Below, piece after piece: positions 18,472 to 28,002 of a stretch of DNA of 64,000 nt (positions are counted from its first letter, which is position 1; the number at the start of each line of letters is the position of its first letter). The notes below the pieces were generated by a model. That model searched no databases and was not told the origin of the DNA. It saw only the letters and a program-made list of their open reading frames with translations. The stretch spans positions 496,001 through 560,000 of the forward strand of contig JAQCZH010000002.1 of assembly GCA_027682585.1 (NCBI GenBank), in the 5' to 3' direction. The stretch comes from Lachnospiraceae bacterium AF51-6-b8A. GTDB lineage: Bacteria > Bacillota > Clostridia > Lachnospirales > Lachnospiraceae. The position numbers and the translations under genes were made by a program.

Positions 18472-19443
18472 ATGGCAAAGCAAGTTACATTCAAGACAAT
18501 TTTCCCGGCAGTTTCTGTTCCTCTCAATGACGACTACAGCATCAACGAGGAGGAGTTCCGCCTCTATCTCCGCTGGATCAAGAGTTTCTACAACAGAGGT
18601 ATTCAGGGTTTGGTCTGTAATGGTCACACCGGCGAGATCACCGGCCTGACAAGAGCGGAGAGAAAAAGAGTTACAGAAATCTGCGCTGAGGAATGTGGAG
18701 ATATTATGACGATCATCTCCGGCGTCAACTGTGAGAACACCGCCGAATCTATCGAGATGGCGAAAGAAGCCAAAGAAGCGGGAGCCGACGGCATCCTCTT
18801 AATGCCCCCTCACATGTGGCTTCGCTTCGGCATGAATCCGGACGCCCCTTTCGAATATGTCAAGGATGTCGCCGAAGACGCCGATATTGATATCATCATC
18901 CATCTCTATCCCGCTATGACCAAGGCCAACTACCCAGTTGAGACTCTGATCAAAATGTGCAAAGAAATTGATCATGTCAAGTGCATCAAGATGGGAACCC
19001 GGGTGACCCCGATCTACGAGCACGATGTCAGACTGCTTCGTCAGGAGTGCCCGGACATTTCTCTGATCACCTGCCACGACGAAACGCTTTGCGTCAGTTG
19101 GTTCCCCGGAATGGACGGCGCCCTGATCGGCTTCGCCGGATGTGTTCCCGAACTGATCACGGATGCCTGGGAAGTATTCAAAAACCCCGACAAGCACAGC
19201 TTAAAGGAGGCCCAGGAGGCTTCTAACCGCATTTATCCCATCAGCCAGGCAATCTACGGCGGCGGACAGCCTTCCGGCGAGGCTCACGCCAGATTAAAAG
19301 AGGCCTTAAAGCAGCGCGGAATTTTCAAATCTGCTCTGATGAGAAAGCCAGTCCTTCCTCTGGATCAGGGACAGAAAGACTGGGTAGAGAAGGGCCTGAG
19401 ACTGAGCGGCCTAGGCAAGGTGGATATCAATCAATTCCGCTGA
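18472..19443 (+). CDS. Dihydrodipicolinate synthase-family lyase/aldolase
   Basis: A 323-residue (beta/alpha)8 enzyme of the DHDPS/N-acetylneuraminate-lyase superfamily, whose members form or break C-C bonds of pyruvate or related keto acids through a Schiff base. The phosphate/carboxylate-binding segment GHTGEITGL (residues 51-59) replaces the usual G-TGE loop, Tyr146 in HLYPA is the proton relay and Lys173 in CIKMG is the Schiff-base lysine. AAGGAGG directly precedes the ATG at 18472; an earlier in-frame ATG at 18439 lacks a ribosome site. It sits beside its own LacI regulator and a transporter-fold gene, so it is a catabolic enzyme of this superfamily rather than lysine biosynthetic DapA. 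Substrate unknown. Confidence 0.85.
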   Translation: MAKQVTFKTIFPAVSVPLNDDYSINEEEFRLYLRWIKSFYNRGIQGLVCNGHTGEITGLTRAERKRVTEICAEECGDIMTIISGVNCENTAESIEMAKEAKEAGADGILLMPPHMWLRFGMNPDAPFEYVKDVAEDADIDIIIHLYPAMTKANYPVETLIKMCKEIDHVKCIKMGTRVTPIYEHDVRLLRQECPDISLITCHDETLCVSWFPGMDGALIGFAGCVPELITDAWEVFKNPDKHSLKEAQEASNRIYPISQAIYGGGQPSGEAHARLKEALKQRGIFKSALMRKPVLPLDQGQKDWVEKGLRLSGLGKVDINQFR

Positions 19444-19480
19444 CCTGTCTGTCTCTCCCGTTAACCAGTCCCTATATGCG

Positions 19481-19519
19481 GGCGTGCACCTGATGTGCAT
19501 ATCAGGGCGCGCCTTTTTC
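19481..19519 (+). terminator. Rho-independent terminator after the DHDPS-family gene
   Basis: GGCGTGCACCTGAT pairs with ATCAGGGCGCGCC (one bulge, one G-T pair) and is followed by TTTTT. The transporter gene downstream would therefore be read by read-through or from its own promoter, which I could not identify. Confidence 0.8.
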
Positions 19520-19635
19520 TATCGACGGCAAATACCCGGTCGAAACGTTCCTAAGTCAACAGCAGCGCTCCTATTAAAAAGTCCAAAGCGATAAAAGGAA
19601 CGCTCTATCTTCATGTCATATCGGGGGTAAAAATT

Positions 19636-20943
19636 ATGGCATACGAAAATATAAAAGTAGAAGGAACCGTGCAGGAACGACTCGGTTTTGAGCCTAGTTC
19701 CGTGAAACATCTGTCCGCCAAGGAGCTTCTCAGGAAGGTTGGGCCCGGCATCATTCTGACCGGTATCGTCATTGGTCCCGGCAATATCACAACTTCCGCC
19801 ATGATGGGCTCAAATTATGGTTACTCCATGATGTGGATTCTGATCCCAATCATTCTCATGGGAATTACTTTCACTATGTCAGCCTATCGTATTTCCATTA
19901 TGACCGGTATGCCGATTCTGCACGCGATCCGCCACTACTATGGCGGCTTTGCCTCTGCATTCTGCGGTGTCGCCCTCTTCCTATCCTGTTTTTTCTTTAC
20001 TCTGGGCAATATCACAGGAACAGGAGCCGGTATCAACCTGATTTTCGGAATCCCCTGGAAGCTCGGAGCGCTGATCATGCTGGCTGTTCTGGCCTTTTGC
20101 TATATGACCAAAGGCGTCTACAGCAAGGTTGAGAAAGGAATTCTCATCTGTATTATCGCTATGATCCTGGCCTTCTATGCCACTCTCGTCGCAACCGGAG
20201 GACCGGCTTGGGGCCAATTCGGTTACGGACTGTCCCACTGGAAATTCGCAGACAAATCTCTCACAACCGCCCTGGCCTATGTGAGTACCAATGCCGCCGT
20301 AACTGCCGGTATTTATGGAAGTTATCTGGGACTGGAGAAAAAGTGGAAGAAAGAAGACCTCTTCAACGGTGCCATGCGAGCTGACGCAATCACGCATATT
20401 CTATCTGTCGTTCTGATCTCCGGAGCCATTGTCCTTGTCGGCGCCATCGTCCTTCACCCCAACCATATCGCGATCAAGACCCCCACGCAGCTGGGTGACT
20501 TGCTTCGTCCCTTCCTTGGAAACGCCGCTCCTATCGTCATGGGTATTGCAATTGTGGGGGCCGGCTTCTCCTCTCTCCTTGGTAACACCCAGAGAGGAAT
20601 GGTTCTCTTTCAAGCTGGCATTAACAGAGAGACCGGGCTGGAGTCGAAGCCCATCCGCATTGGCTGCGCCCTGTCTCTGATTGCCGCAACAATCATCTGC
20701 TTTATCTACGGCGGCTCTCCTACCCAGCTGATTTTCATCGCCAATGTCGCAACCTCAATTGCCACCCCGGTTGCCGGTCTCTTCATGGTTCTGATCATCT
20801 GGAAAAAGGAGCTTTATGCCGGCATCAAGGCGCCCAGACTTCTTCAGATCGCCATGACCATCTGCTATCTCTTTGCCCTCTATATGACGGTCATTGCCCT
20901 TCAGAAGCATCTTGCGACTTTCATAGGTTTCTTCAAGGGATAA
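19636..20943 (+). CDS. NRAMP-family membrane transporter lacking canonical metal motifs
   Basis: A 435-residue polytopic membrane protein with about 11 helices and the overall NRAMP (LeuT-fold) pattern. In true metal transporters helix 1 carries DPGN and helix 6 carries MPHN, which together bind the metal. Here helix 1 reads IGPGNITTS (GPGN at 47-50, Asp replaced by Gly) and helix 6 reads YVSTNAAVTAGIYGSY, with neither Met nor His. The metal site therefore looks absent. Its position after a DHDPS-family enzyme and a LacI regulator suggests that it may move an organic substrate or an unusual ion. GGGGG lies eight bases before the ATG. Family membership is fairly sure, function is not. Confidence 0.82.
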   Translation: MAYENIKVEGTVQERLGFEPSSVKHLSAKELLRKVGPGIILTGIVIGPGNITTSAMMGSNYGYSMMWILIPIILMGITFTMSAYRISIMTGMPILHAIRHYYGGFASAFCGVALFLSCFFFTLGNITGTGAGINLIFGIPWKLGALIMLAVLAFCYMTKGVYSKVEKGILICIIAMILAFYATLVATGGPAWGQFGYGLSHWKFADKSLTTALAYVSTNAAVTAGIYGSYLGLEKKWKKEDLFNGAMRADAITHILSVVLISGAIVLVGAIVLHPNHIAIKTPTQLGDLLRPFLGNAAPIVMGIAIVGAGFSSLLGNTQRGMVLFQAGINRETGLESKPIRIGCALSLIAATIICFIYGGSPTQLIFIANVATSIATPVAGLFMVLIIWKKELYAGIKAPRLLQIAMTICYLFALYMTVIALQKHLATFIGFFKG

Positions 20944-20981
20944 CTCTTTTCTCTTTTGCGATTGTCCAAACGCCAAAATAT

Positions 20982-21023
20982 ATCAGGAGCGCCGTCAACC
21001 TGCAGGCTGACGGCGCTCCTGAT
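20982..21023. terminator. Strong hairpin between convergent genes
   Basis: ATCAGGAGCGCCGTCA (20982-20997) pairs perfectly over 16 bp with 21008-21023 around a 10-base loop. The T-run after it is weak (TCATCATTTT). It lies between the convergent NRAMP-like and patB genes and probably serves as a bidirectional terminator. Confidence 0.75.
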
Positions 21024-21086
21024 TCATCATTTTCAAGTGACATAGAGCCTTTTTTATTTAGTAATTTGAAACTCTTCTACAGACCT

Positions 21087-22286
21087 TCATGTAATCTGGC
21101 TCCTGCGAATAGAGTCATACCTTTGGCGCATTCTCTCGTATGCCTCCTGTAGTAAAGCTCGTGGGCTGGCAATATTAACACGAATAAATCCTCTCCCCTC
21201 CTTGCCAAAGGTGTTTCCCATATAAACTGCCACCTTTGCCTCCTGAATAAACCACTTCTCTAATTCTTGATCATCGCACCCAAGTGCCCTGCAATCCATC
21301 CACAAAAGATAGGTTGCTTCTCTCCTAAAAATGTTGATTTCCGGGAAATGTTCTGCAAAATACCACCGTGTAAATTCATCATTCCCATTGATATAATCAA
21401 GCATTTCCTCATACCAGGTGTCACAATGATTATATGCCGCCTCAACAGCTGCCACCGAAAAGATATTTGGATTATTCATTCCAATCCTCTCAATATCAGC
21501 TTTCAGGCAATCTCGTATATTTTCATTTTCTACTATCATATAGGACAAAATGACACCTGGTACATTAAAGGTTTTGGTCATAGAAGTGGCTAAAATCACT
21601 CTGCTTCGCACCTGCTCTGGGAAATGCAAAGCAGATGTAAATTTTACACCCGGTGCTAAAATATCACTGTGAATTTCATCCACAAAGAGAAGCAGATTAT
21701 GCCTCTGGCAAAATAAACCGATCTCTTTCATTTCTTCTCTGCTCCATACCCGCCCAACTGGATTATGAGGGCTACAGAGAATATACATCTTTGTTTTTGG
21801 AGTAATGAGGCTCTCCATATGTTCGAAATCGATCCGATAGATCTCACCATCCTGTTGCAATGGGCTTTCCAGGACTTTTCGCTGATTTTTGATAATTGCC
21901 TGGTACAAAGGTCCATAGGCCGGTGTATTAATCAGGATTTCATCCCCCTTCTCCGTCAGACTTTCAATCGCCAGACTGGCTGCAATCGTAATTCGCGGGC
22001 AAAATATAATCTCCTCTTTTTTCACATCTACCTGATGTTGTCTCTTTATCCATCTGCTAATACTATTATAGAAATCACCAAAGAGATCTGTATAACCAAA
22101 TATTCCATGATCTACAACCTTCTGGAAGGATTCAATCACAGCATCTGGGGCACGGAAATCCATATCAGCCACTCCAAGATGAATCAGATTCTCCTGGTTA
22201 TATTTTTTGTCCATCGTGTCCCAGCGTGCACAATTTGTTCCACGTCGTTCAATAATTGACTCAAAATAATCTCTTTCCACTTTCAT
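21087..22286 (-). CDS. PLP-dependent C-S lyase/aminotransferase, MalY/PatB type
   Basis: A 399-residue fold-type I PLP enzyme of the MalY/PatB group, which mainly act as cystathionine beta-lyases or related C-S lyases. Family marks are the N-terminal LGVADMDF, the Tyr-containing YGPLY, SPHNPVGR, FVDEIHSD and the Schiff-base lysine in SMTKTFNVPG (Lys238). It is last in the ridA-nhaC-patB operon, six bases after nhaC, with GAGG before the ATG. The pairing with RidA makes sense because C-S and beta-lyases release reactive enamine/imine intermediates that RidA hydrolyses. A racemase or aminotransferase activity cannot be excluded. Confidence 0.88.
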   Translation of the reverse strand: MKVERDYFESIIERRGTNCARWDTMDKKYNQENLIHLGVADMDFRAPDAVIESFQKVVDHGIFGYTDLFGDFYNSISRWIKRQHQVDVKKEEIIFCPRITIAASLAIESLTEKGDEILINTPAYGPLYQAIIKNQRKVLESPLQQDGEIYRIDFEHMESLITPKTKMYILCSPHNPVGRVWSREEMKEIGLFCQRHNLLLFVDEIHSDILAPGVKFTSALHFPEQVRSRVILATSMTKTFNVPGVILSYMIVENENIRDCLKADIERIGMNNPNIFSVAAVEAAYNHCDTWYEEMLDYINGNDEFTRWYFAEHFPEINIFRREATYLLWMDCRALGCDDQELEKWFIQEAKVAVYMGNTFGKEGRGFIRVNIASPRALLQEAYERMRQRYDSIRRSQIT

Positions 22287-22292
22287 CGCACC

Positions 22293-23783
22293 TCACTCTA
22301 CATTAACTCCATCCGCTTTGTTCAATGCAACATATTCGTCGTAGTATTCTTGACCCTTCTCAATTTTTTTAATACCGATTCCTGTAAATCCCCAAATAAG
22401 GGCAAAGATAACACCTGTATAACACAAAATTGCCCAGGGAAGATAAGCCAGCGTTGCCACTCCAAGTGTCGTCGCCATATAGACTCCCGCCGCCGTCCAT
22501 GGTGTGATCGGCTCTACGACAGTTGCTGAATCTTCCAACGTTCTGGATAAATTCCTTGGCTCCAACCCTCTTTTTAAGTAAGTATCTCTGAACATTTCAC
22601 CTGGCAGCAAAATAGAAAGCTGTCCATTTGATGTTACAAAGACAGCCGTAATGCAGGCGATAATTGTCGATAAAATCAGTCCACCTGTCGTTTTGACATG
22701 CTTGGTCAATCGCGCCAGTACAATATCCAGTGCTCCTGTAACTGCCAACGTACCGGCAAATCCATAGGCGCAAAATGCTATCAAAACTGTATTCAACATA
22801 GAGATCATCCCGCCTCTCTGCAAAAGTCTTGGGATATCCGCAATAACATCATCAACGCCAAATCCTGGCATCTGAATCATTTCCATCTTAAAGCCACCGA
22901 TTGTTGCCGCAAAACAGTTTTGTAGCGAAAAATGCTGAAATAGAACAGCGCAAAAAATAGCAACAGAACTGGACAAAAGCATGATCGGAATCGTCGGTTT
23001 CTTTCGGATAGAACCAATCAAGACAATAACAGGTGGTAAAAGAACCAGGGGATTAAAATGGAAAATCTGACTAAGTGTTTGCAGGATAGTGGTTACCTTT
23101 TCCGGTGTTCCTGCTGCCGCCAATTCCCCTCCAAAAGAAAAACCGGCAATAGTATAGACAATACAACAAATAATAAATCCCGGACCGGTTGTCCACAGCA
23201 TATGGTGAATATGGTCGTATATTTTTCCCCCAGCAGCAATTGGCGCTAGATTTGTTGTGTCAGATAAGGGGGACATCTTATCTCCAAAATAAGCCCCTGA
23301 TACAATAGCTCCGGCGACAATCGGGAGCGGTGCCCCCATCCCTGCTGCAACACCCATCAGAGCAACCCCAATCGTCCCGGCAGATCCCCAGGATGTTCCT
23401 GTACATAGCGAAACAAAAGCCGTAACCAAAAATGATGTTAACACTAAAAACTTAGGATTGATAATTTTTAGTCCATAATAGACCATCATCGGAATTGTAC
23501 CGCCAATCATCCAGGCTCCGATCATAAATCCCACAATAATCAAAATAAAAATAGCTGGCATCGTCTTACTCAGCTTCTCAACAATGGAATTCATAATATC
23601 ATCCCAGCTATACCCAAGGTAAACCGCAATTCCTCCTGCAATAGCAGCTGATATAAGCATAAGAACTTCTGGACTCAACCCAAAGATTGCATACCCTACC
23701 CCCAGCAAAAGAATCATCGCTAAGATTGGGATAATTGCCAATGTAAATGTTGTCTCTCTTTTCTCTCTTGATTTCTCTTTCAT
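22293..23783 (-). CDS. nhaC: NhaC-family Na+/H+ antiporter-like transporter
   Basis: A 496-residue membrane protein with about 12 helices of the NhaC ion-transporter family. Typical segments are TGTSWGSAGTIGVALMG, SGAYFGDKMSPLSDTTNLAP and SRTLEDSATVVEPITPWTAA. NhaC members exchange cations, but in amino-acid operons some probably act as substrate/Na+ exchangers. Being between ridA and patB, it may import or exchange the amino acid (for example a sulfur amino acid or D-amino acid) that PatB breaks down; that is inference. AAGGAGG precedes the ATG. Confidence 0.9.
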   Translation of the reverse strand: MKEKSREKRETTFTLAIIPILAMILLLGVGYAIFGLSPEVLMLISAAIAGGIAVYLGYSWDDIMNSIVEKLSKTMPAIFILIIVGFMIGAWMIGGTIPMMVYYGLKIINPKFLVLTSFLVTAFVSLCTGTSWGSAGTIGVALMGVAAGMGAPLPIVAGAIVSGAYFGDKMSPLSDTTNLAPIAAGGKIYDHIHHMLWTTGPGFIICCIVYTIAGFSFGGELAAAGTPEKVTTILQTLSQIFHFNPLVLLPPVIVLIGSIRKKPTIPIMLLSSSVAIFCAVLFQHFSLQNCFAATIGGFKMEMIQMPGFGVDDVIADIPRLLQRGGMISMLNTVLIAFCAYGFAGTLAVTGALDIVLARLTKHVKTTGGLILSTIIACITAVFVTSNGQLSILLPGEMFRDTYLKRGLEPRNLSRTLEDSATVVEPITPWTAAGVYMATTLGVATLAYLPWAILCYTGVIFALIWGFTGIGIKKIEKGQEYYDEYVALNKADGVNVE

Positions 23784-23814
23784 ATCTTCCTCCTTACTAC
23801 CCCAAAGGAAATCC

Positions 23815-24192
23815 TCAATTTATATAAGCAATAACCTCCACTTCGCACAGAACATTTTTAGGCAGTCCCTTAACCGCTACGCAGGACCTTGCCGGCTTGC
23901 TGACAAAGTATTTCTCATATACCTTGTTAAAGCTCTCAAAATCCTTCATATCATGCAAGAAACAAGTTGTTTTAATTACCTTTGCATAGCCAGAATCAGA
24001 TGCCTCTAAGACCGCCTTTATATTTTCCATCACCTGTTTGGCTTGTTCTGTCACATCTTGCCCCTGTATTTCTCCTGTCTTAGGATTAATCGGTATTTGA
24101 CCTGACAAAAATAAAAAATTATTCAGTATAACTCCTTGTGAATATGGCCCGATTGCCTTCGGTGCTCTCTCTGAATTTGTGATTTTCAACAT
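23815..24192 (-). CDS. ridA: RidA-family reactive imine deaminase
   Basis: A 125-residue YjgF/YER057c/UK114 protein at full family length. It has SGQIPINPKTG, the substrate-carboxylate Arg102 in ARSCVAVKGLPK and Glu117 in LCEVEVIA, matching the catalytic Arg105/Glu120 of characterised RidA. It hydrolyses enamine/imine intermediates released by PLP enzymes and thus protects other PLP enzymes. First gene of its operon, with AAGGAGG six bases before the ATG and a near-consensus promoter upstream that contains a palindromic operator. Its partner here is the PatB-like enzyme two genes downstream. Confidence 0.93.
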   Translation of the reverse strand: MLKITNSERAPKAIGPYSQGVILNNFLFLSGQIPINPKTGEIQGQDVTEQAKQVMENIKAVLEASDSGYAKVIKTTCFLHDMKDFESFNKVYEKYFVSKPARSCVAVKGLPKNVLCEVEVIAYIN

Positions 24193-24229
24193 TTATTTCC
24201 TCCTTTATATTATTTCTTTGTGTATTTAT

Positions 24230-24258
24230 ATCGTATTACTAAAATTTATTTTAGTCAA
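24230..24258 (-). promoter_or_regulatory. Promoter of ridA-nhaC-patB
   Basis: On the minus strand TTGACT (24258-24253) and TACGAT (24235-24230) are 17 bp apart, giving a near-consensus sigma-A promoter with a leader of about 30 bases. An 18-bp palindrome occupies the spacer, so a protein bound there would block RNA polymerase. Confidence 0.75.
24238..24255. promoter_or_regulatory. Operator site 1, perfect 18-bp palindrome
   Basis: ACTAAAATTTATTTTAGT is a perfect inverted repeat with arms of 8 bp around a TT centre. It fills the spacer between the -35 and -10 of the ridA promoter. The copy at 24288-24305 matches 14 of 18 positions. Confidence 0.65.
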
Positions 24259-24287
24259 TGTAATATTTTTTGTCGCTCTCGATATAT

Positions 24288-24305
24288 ACTGAATTTATTT
24301 TTAGT
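24288..24305. promoter_or_regulatory. Operator site 2
   Basis: ACTGAATTTATTTTTAGT repeats site 1 exactly 50 bp away, about five helical turns. It ends five bases before the -35 of the divergent regulator gene, consistent with autoregulation or looping with site 1. Confidence 0.6.
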
Positions 24306-24310
24306 TTATG

Positions 24311-24339
24311 TTGCAGTATTTATAAGCACATCCTATAAT
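24311..24339 (+). promoter_or_regulatory. Promoter of the YheO/DauR-like regulator gene
   Basis: TTGCAG (24311-24316) and TATAAT (24334-24339) are 17 bp apart. The leader to the ATG at 24387 would be about 40 bases. Confidence 0.7.
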
Positions 24340-24386
24340 CCATTTATATCTGCTGGATCTCGTCTTAATATAAGGGGTAATCTAAA

Positions 24387-25079
24387 ATGAAGAATCACTA
24401 TCTTGCGCTTTCACCTGTAGAAGTTCAAATCATAGACTCTTACAAAACTGTCCTGGTTGGCCTTGGCAATTATTTGGGAAGGGGCTATGAACTAATTCTT
24501 CATAGCCTAGCTTCCTTAGATCACTCTGTTATTGCAATTGTAAATGGCTTCCACTCAGGAAGAAAGATCGGCTCGCCCATTACAAACTTCGCTTTATCAA
24601 TGCTGCAGGAAATTCAAGAATCTAAAGATCACTCTGCTATTTCTTACCTCAACAAAAGTGCATCCGGGGTGCTCTTGAAATCTACCACTATCCCCGTAAC
24701 CGGTGATCACGACCGCATCATTGGCCTCATTTGCATTAATTTCTATACAGATACCCCCCTCTCTTCCATCCTTGACCCTCTGCTTATATCAAGCGGTAGT
24801 TCTTCAACTTCTACTTTCAATTCTAAAGAGACTTTCTCTGAGGATATTGATGATCTCATACGTTCTACTCTGGATGATGTCAAAACCTCCGTTGAACAGA
24901 ATCCATCCATCTCTACGCAAAACAGGAATAAAGAAATTATTATCATGCTCTACCAAAAGGGCATCTTTCAGATCAAAGACAGCGTCGTCAAGGTAGCCCA
25001 ACTGATGAATATCTCCCAAAATACTGTTTACATGCATATCCGGAACAGTAAAAATAAAGAAGGCTCCTATATCTCATAA
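24387..25079 (+). CDS. YheO/DauR-like transcriptional regulator (PAS plus HTH)
   Basis: A 230-residue regulator. Residues about 10-125 resemble the YheO-like PAS domain (LVGLGNYLGRGYELILHSLA, then DRIIGLICINFYTDTP), and the C-terminal 60 residues are a helix-turn-helix (KGIFQIKDSVVKVAQLMNIS, QNTVYMHIRN). DauR of the D-arginine operon, which also sits with a RidA-like gene in some bacteria, has this architecture. The gene is divergent from ridA-nhaC-patB across a 194-bp region with two palindromes, so it is very likely their regulator. The effector may be an amino acid or derived imine, as inference. Confidence 0.82.
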   Translation: MKNHYLALSPVEVQIIDSYKTVLVGLGNYLGRGYELILHSLASLDHSVIAIVNGFHSGRKIGSPITNFALSMLQEIQESKDHSAISYLNKSASGVLLKSTTIPVTGDHDRIIGLICINFYTDTPLSSILDPLLISSGSSSTSTFNSKETFSEDIDDLIRSTLDDVKTSVEQNPSISTQNRNKEIIIMLYQKGIFQIKDSVVKVAQLMNISQNTVYMHIRNSKNKEGSYIS

Positions 25080-25202
25080 AGAAACCTTCTGCTAAAACAG
25101 ATCTCCAAAAGTACCGCCATAGGCACACTGTTCTTCTGGAGCTTCCCGGAATATCTCTATTAAAAATGCCATCACTTAAACACTACTACAGGCTATTTAC
25201 AA

Positions 25203-26270
25203 TTACACTATCCTGCTGATTGACTCTCTTATTTCAAGCTTACATGGCACTTCTACAATCGCATCCGTTATTTGCCCGTGCACAAAATCCCCCTTTATTC
25301 TGCTTTTCGAATCCGCTTCCAACATTTCCAGCAGAACTTTAGCTGCTGCACACCCTATATCGTGCAAGGGAAGCTGAACTGTGCTCAAAGACGGTCGATA
25401 ATATGTCGCAAGCTGCCTGTCATCATAACCGGTTACAGCAATATCTTTTCCTGGTATCAACCCCCGTTCTTCCAGCCGATCGTACACTCCGCCTGCCATC
25501 AAATCATTCATACACATGATTGCTGTTGCCCCCTGTTTCAGCAGACGCTCAGCCAAAGTATACCCACTTTTCCTCTCCCAATCCCCAATCTGAATCATTT
25601 CCAGGTCCATTTCCCCCCCATAATGAAAAAGAGTCTCCTGAAAACCTATAAGTCTGGCCTGCGCATGCATTGAGTCACGTTTTCCTGTTATAAGCCCAAT
25701 CTTACGATGTCCAGCCTTCAAGACATACTCTGTAATTTGTCCCATCCCATTCTTATCGTTCACAACGATTGATGGGATATTTTCTTTTCCTGAATATCCA
25801 TAAGCCATAACCGCTGGAAGATTCAAATCATCCGGAAATACCTCTATCTGTCTCTCGTGAGCGCAAACATAAATAATTCCATCCACCTGGAGATTCTTCA
25901 GTTTCTGTATCTCCTGATGTACTTTCTCAAAATAGAAATTCTCACTGTAATATGTATCGTTATAATTTTTAAACAATCGGAGATTCACCAGGAAAACCTG
26001 ATATCCAAGTTGATCACAATAATCCGTAATCCCATCAAGCACATCGGGCACAGAGAATATTGTCATATCCTCCACTATAACACCAATACTTGTAGATCTC
26101 TTCAGCTTCAAATTCTGGGCAACCACATTGGGAACATAATGCATTTCCTCAATCACCTTGCGGACACGATTTATCGTCTCAGGACTTGCTTTCCCTTTAT
26201 TATTCATAATATTGGAAACTGTCGCTATTGAGACTCCGCTTTTTTCCGCAATTTCTCTGATTGTAGCCAT
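25203..26270 (-). CDS. LacI-family transcriptional regulator of the arabinan genes
   Basis: A 355-residue LacI/GalR repressor with the DNA-binding head IREIAEKSGVSIATVSNIMN, hinge VVAQNLKLKRS and a sugar-binding effector domain (IGVIVEDM, DGIIYVCAHE, AIMCMNDLMAGGVYDRL, VTGYDDRQLA). GGAG precedes the ATG. It lies at the 3' end of a six-gene arabinofuranosidase-transporter operon on the same strand but has its own 171-bp upstream region containing a candidate operator. It most likely controls that operon and itself, with arabinose or an arabino-oligosaccharide as effector (inferred). Confidence 0.9.
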   Translation of the reverse strand: MATIREIAEKSGVSIATVSNIMNNKGKASPETINRVRKVIEEMHYVPNVVAQNLKLKRSTSIGVIVEDMTIFSVPDVLDGITDYCDQLGYQVFLVNLRLFKNYNDTYYSENFYFEKVHQEIQKLKNLQVDGIIYVCAHERQIEVFPDDLNLPAVMAYGYSGKENIPSIVVNDKNGMGQITEYVLKAGHRKIGLITGKRDSMHAQARLIGFQETLFHYGGEMDLEMIQIGDWERKSGYTLAERLLKQGATAIMCMNDLMAGGVYDRLEERGLIPGKDIAVTGYDDRQLATYYRPSLSTVQLPLHDIGCAAAKVLLEMLEADSKSRIKGDFVHGQITDAIVEVPCKLEIRESISRIV

Positions 26271-26382
26271 TGATTATCTCCAAATTAGTTTCCATTCATA
26301 ACCTATCATTCGATTTTTTAAAATTCCCACTTTAAAATAAAAGCATTAATATACCAATTGTATCTTCCATATCTTATATACG

Positions 26383-26396
26383 TATAACGTTTAACC
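26383..26396. promoter_or_regulatory. Candidate operator upstream of the arabinan LacI gene
   Basis: TATAACGTTTAACC lies 113 bp before the regulator ATG. It is roughly palindromic around a central CG, as in LacI-family operators. The 9-mer CGTTTAACC recurs at 34090-34098, upstream of the arabinan operon. Confidence 0.4.
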
Positions 26397-26441
26397 AATT
26401 ATACTATCTGCTTCTATATACGGCAATCCTGATATTTATGG

Positions 26442-27998
<1,557 letters not shown>

Positions 27999-28002
27999 TT
28001 AC

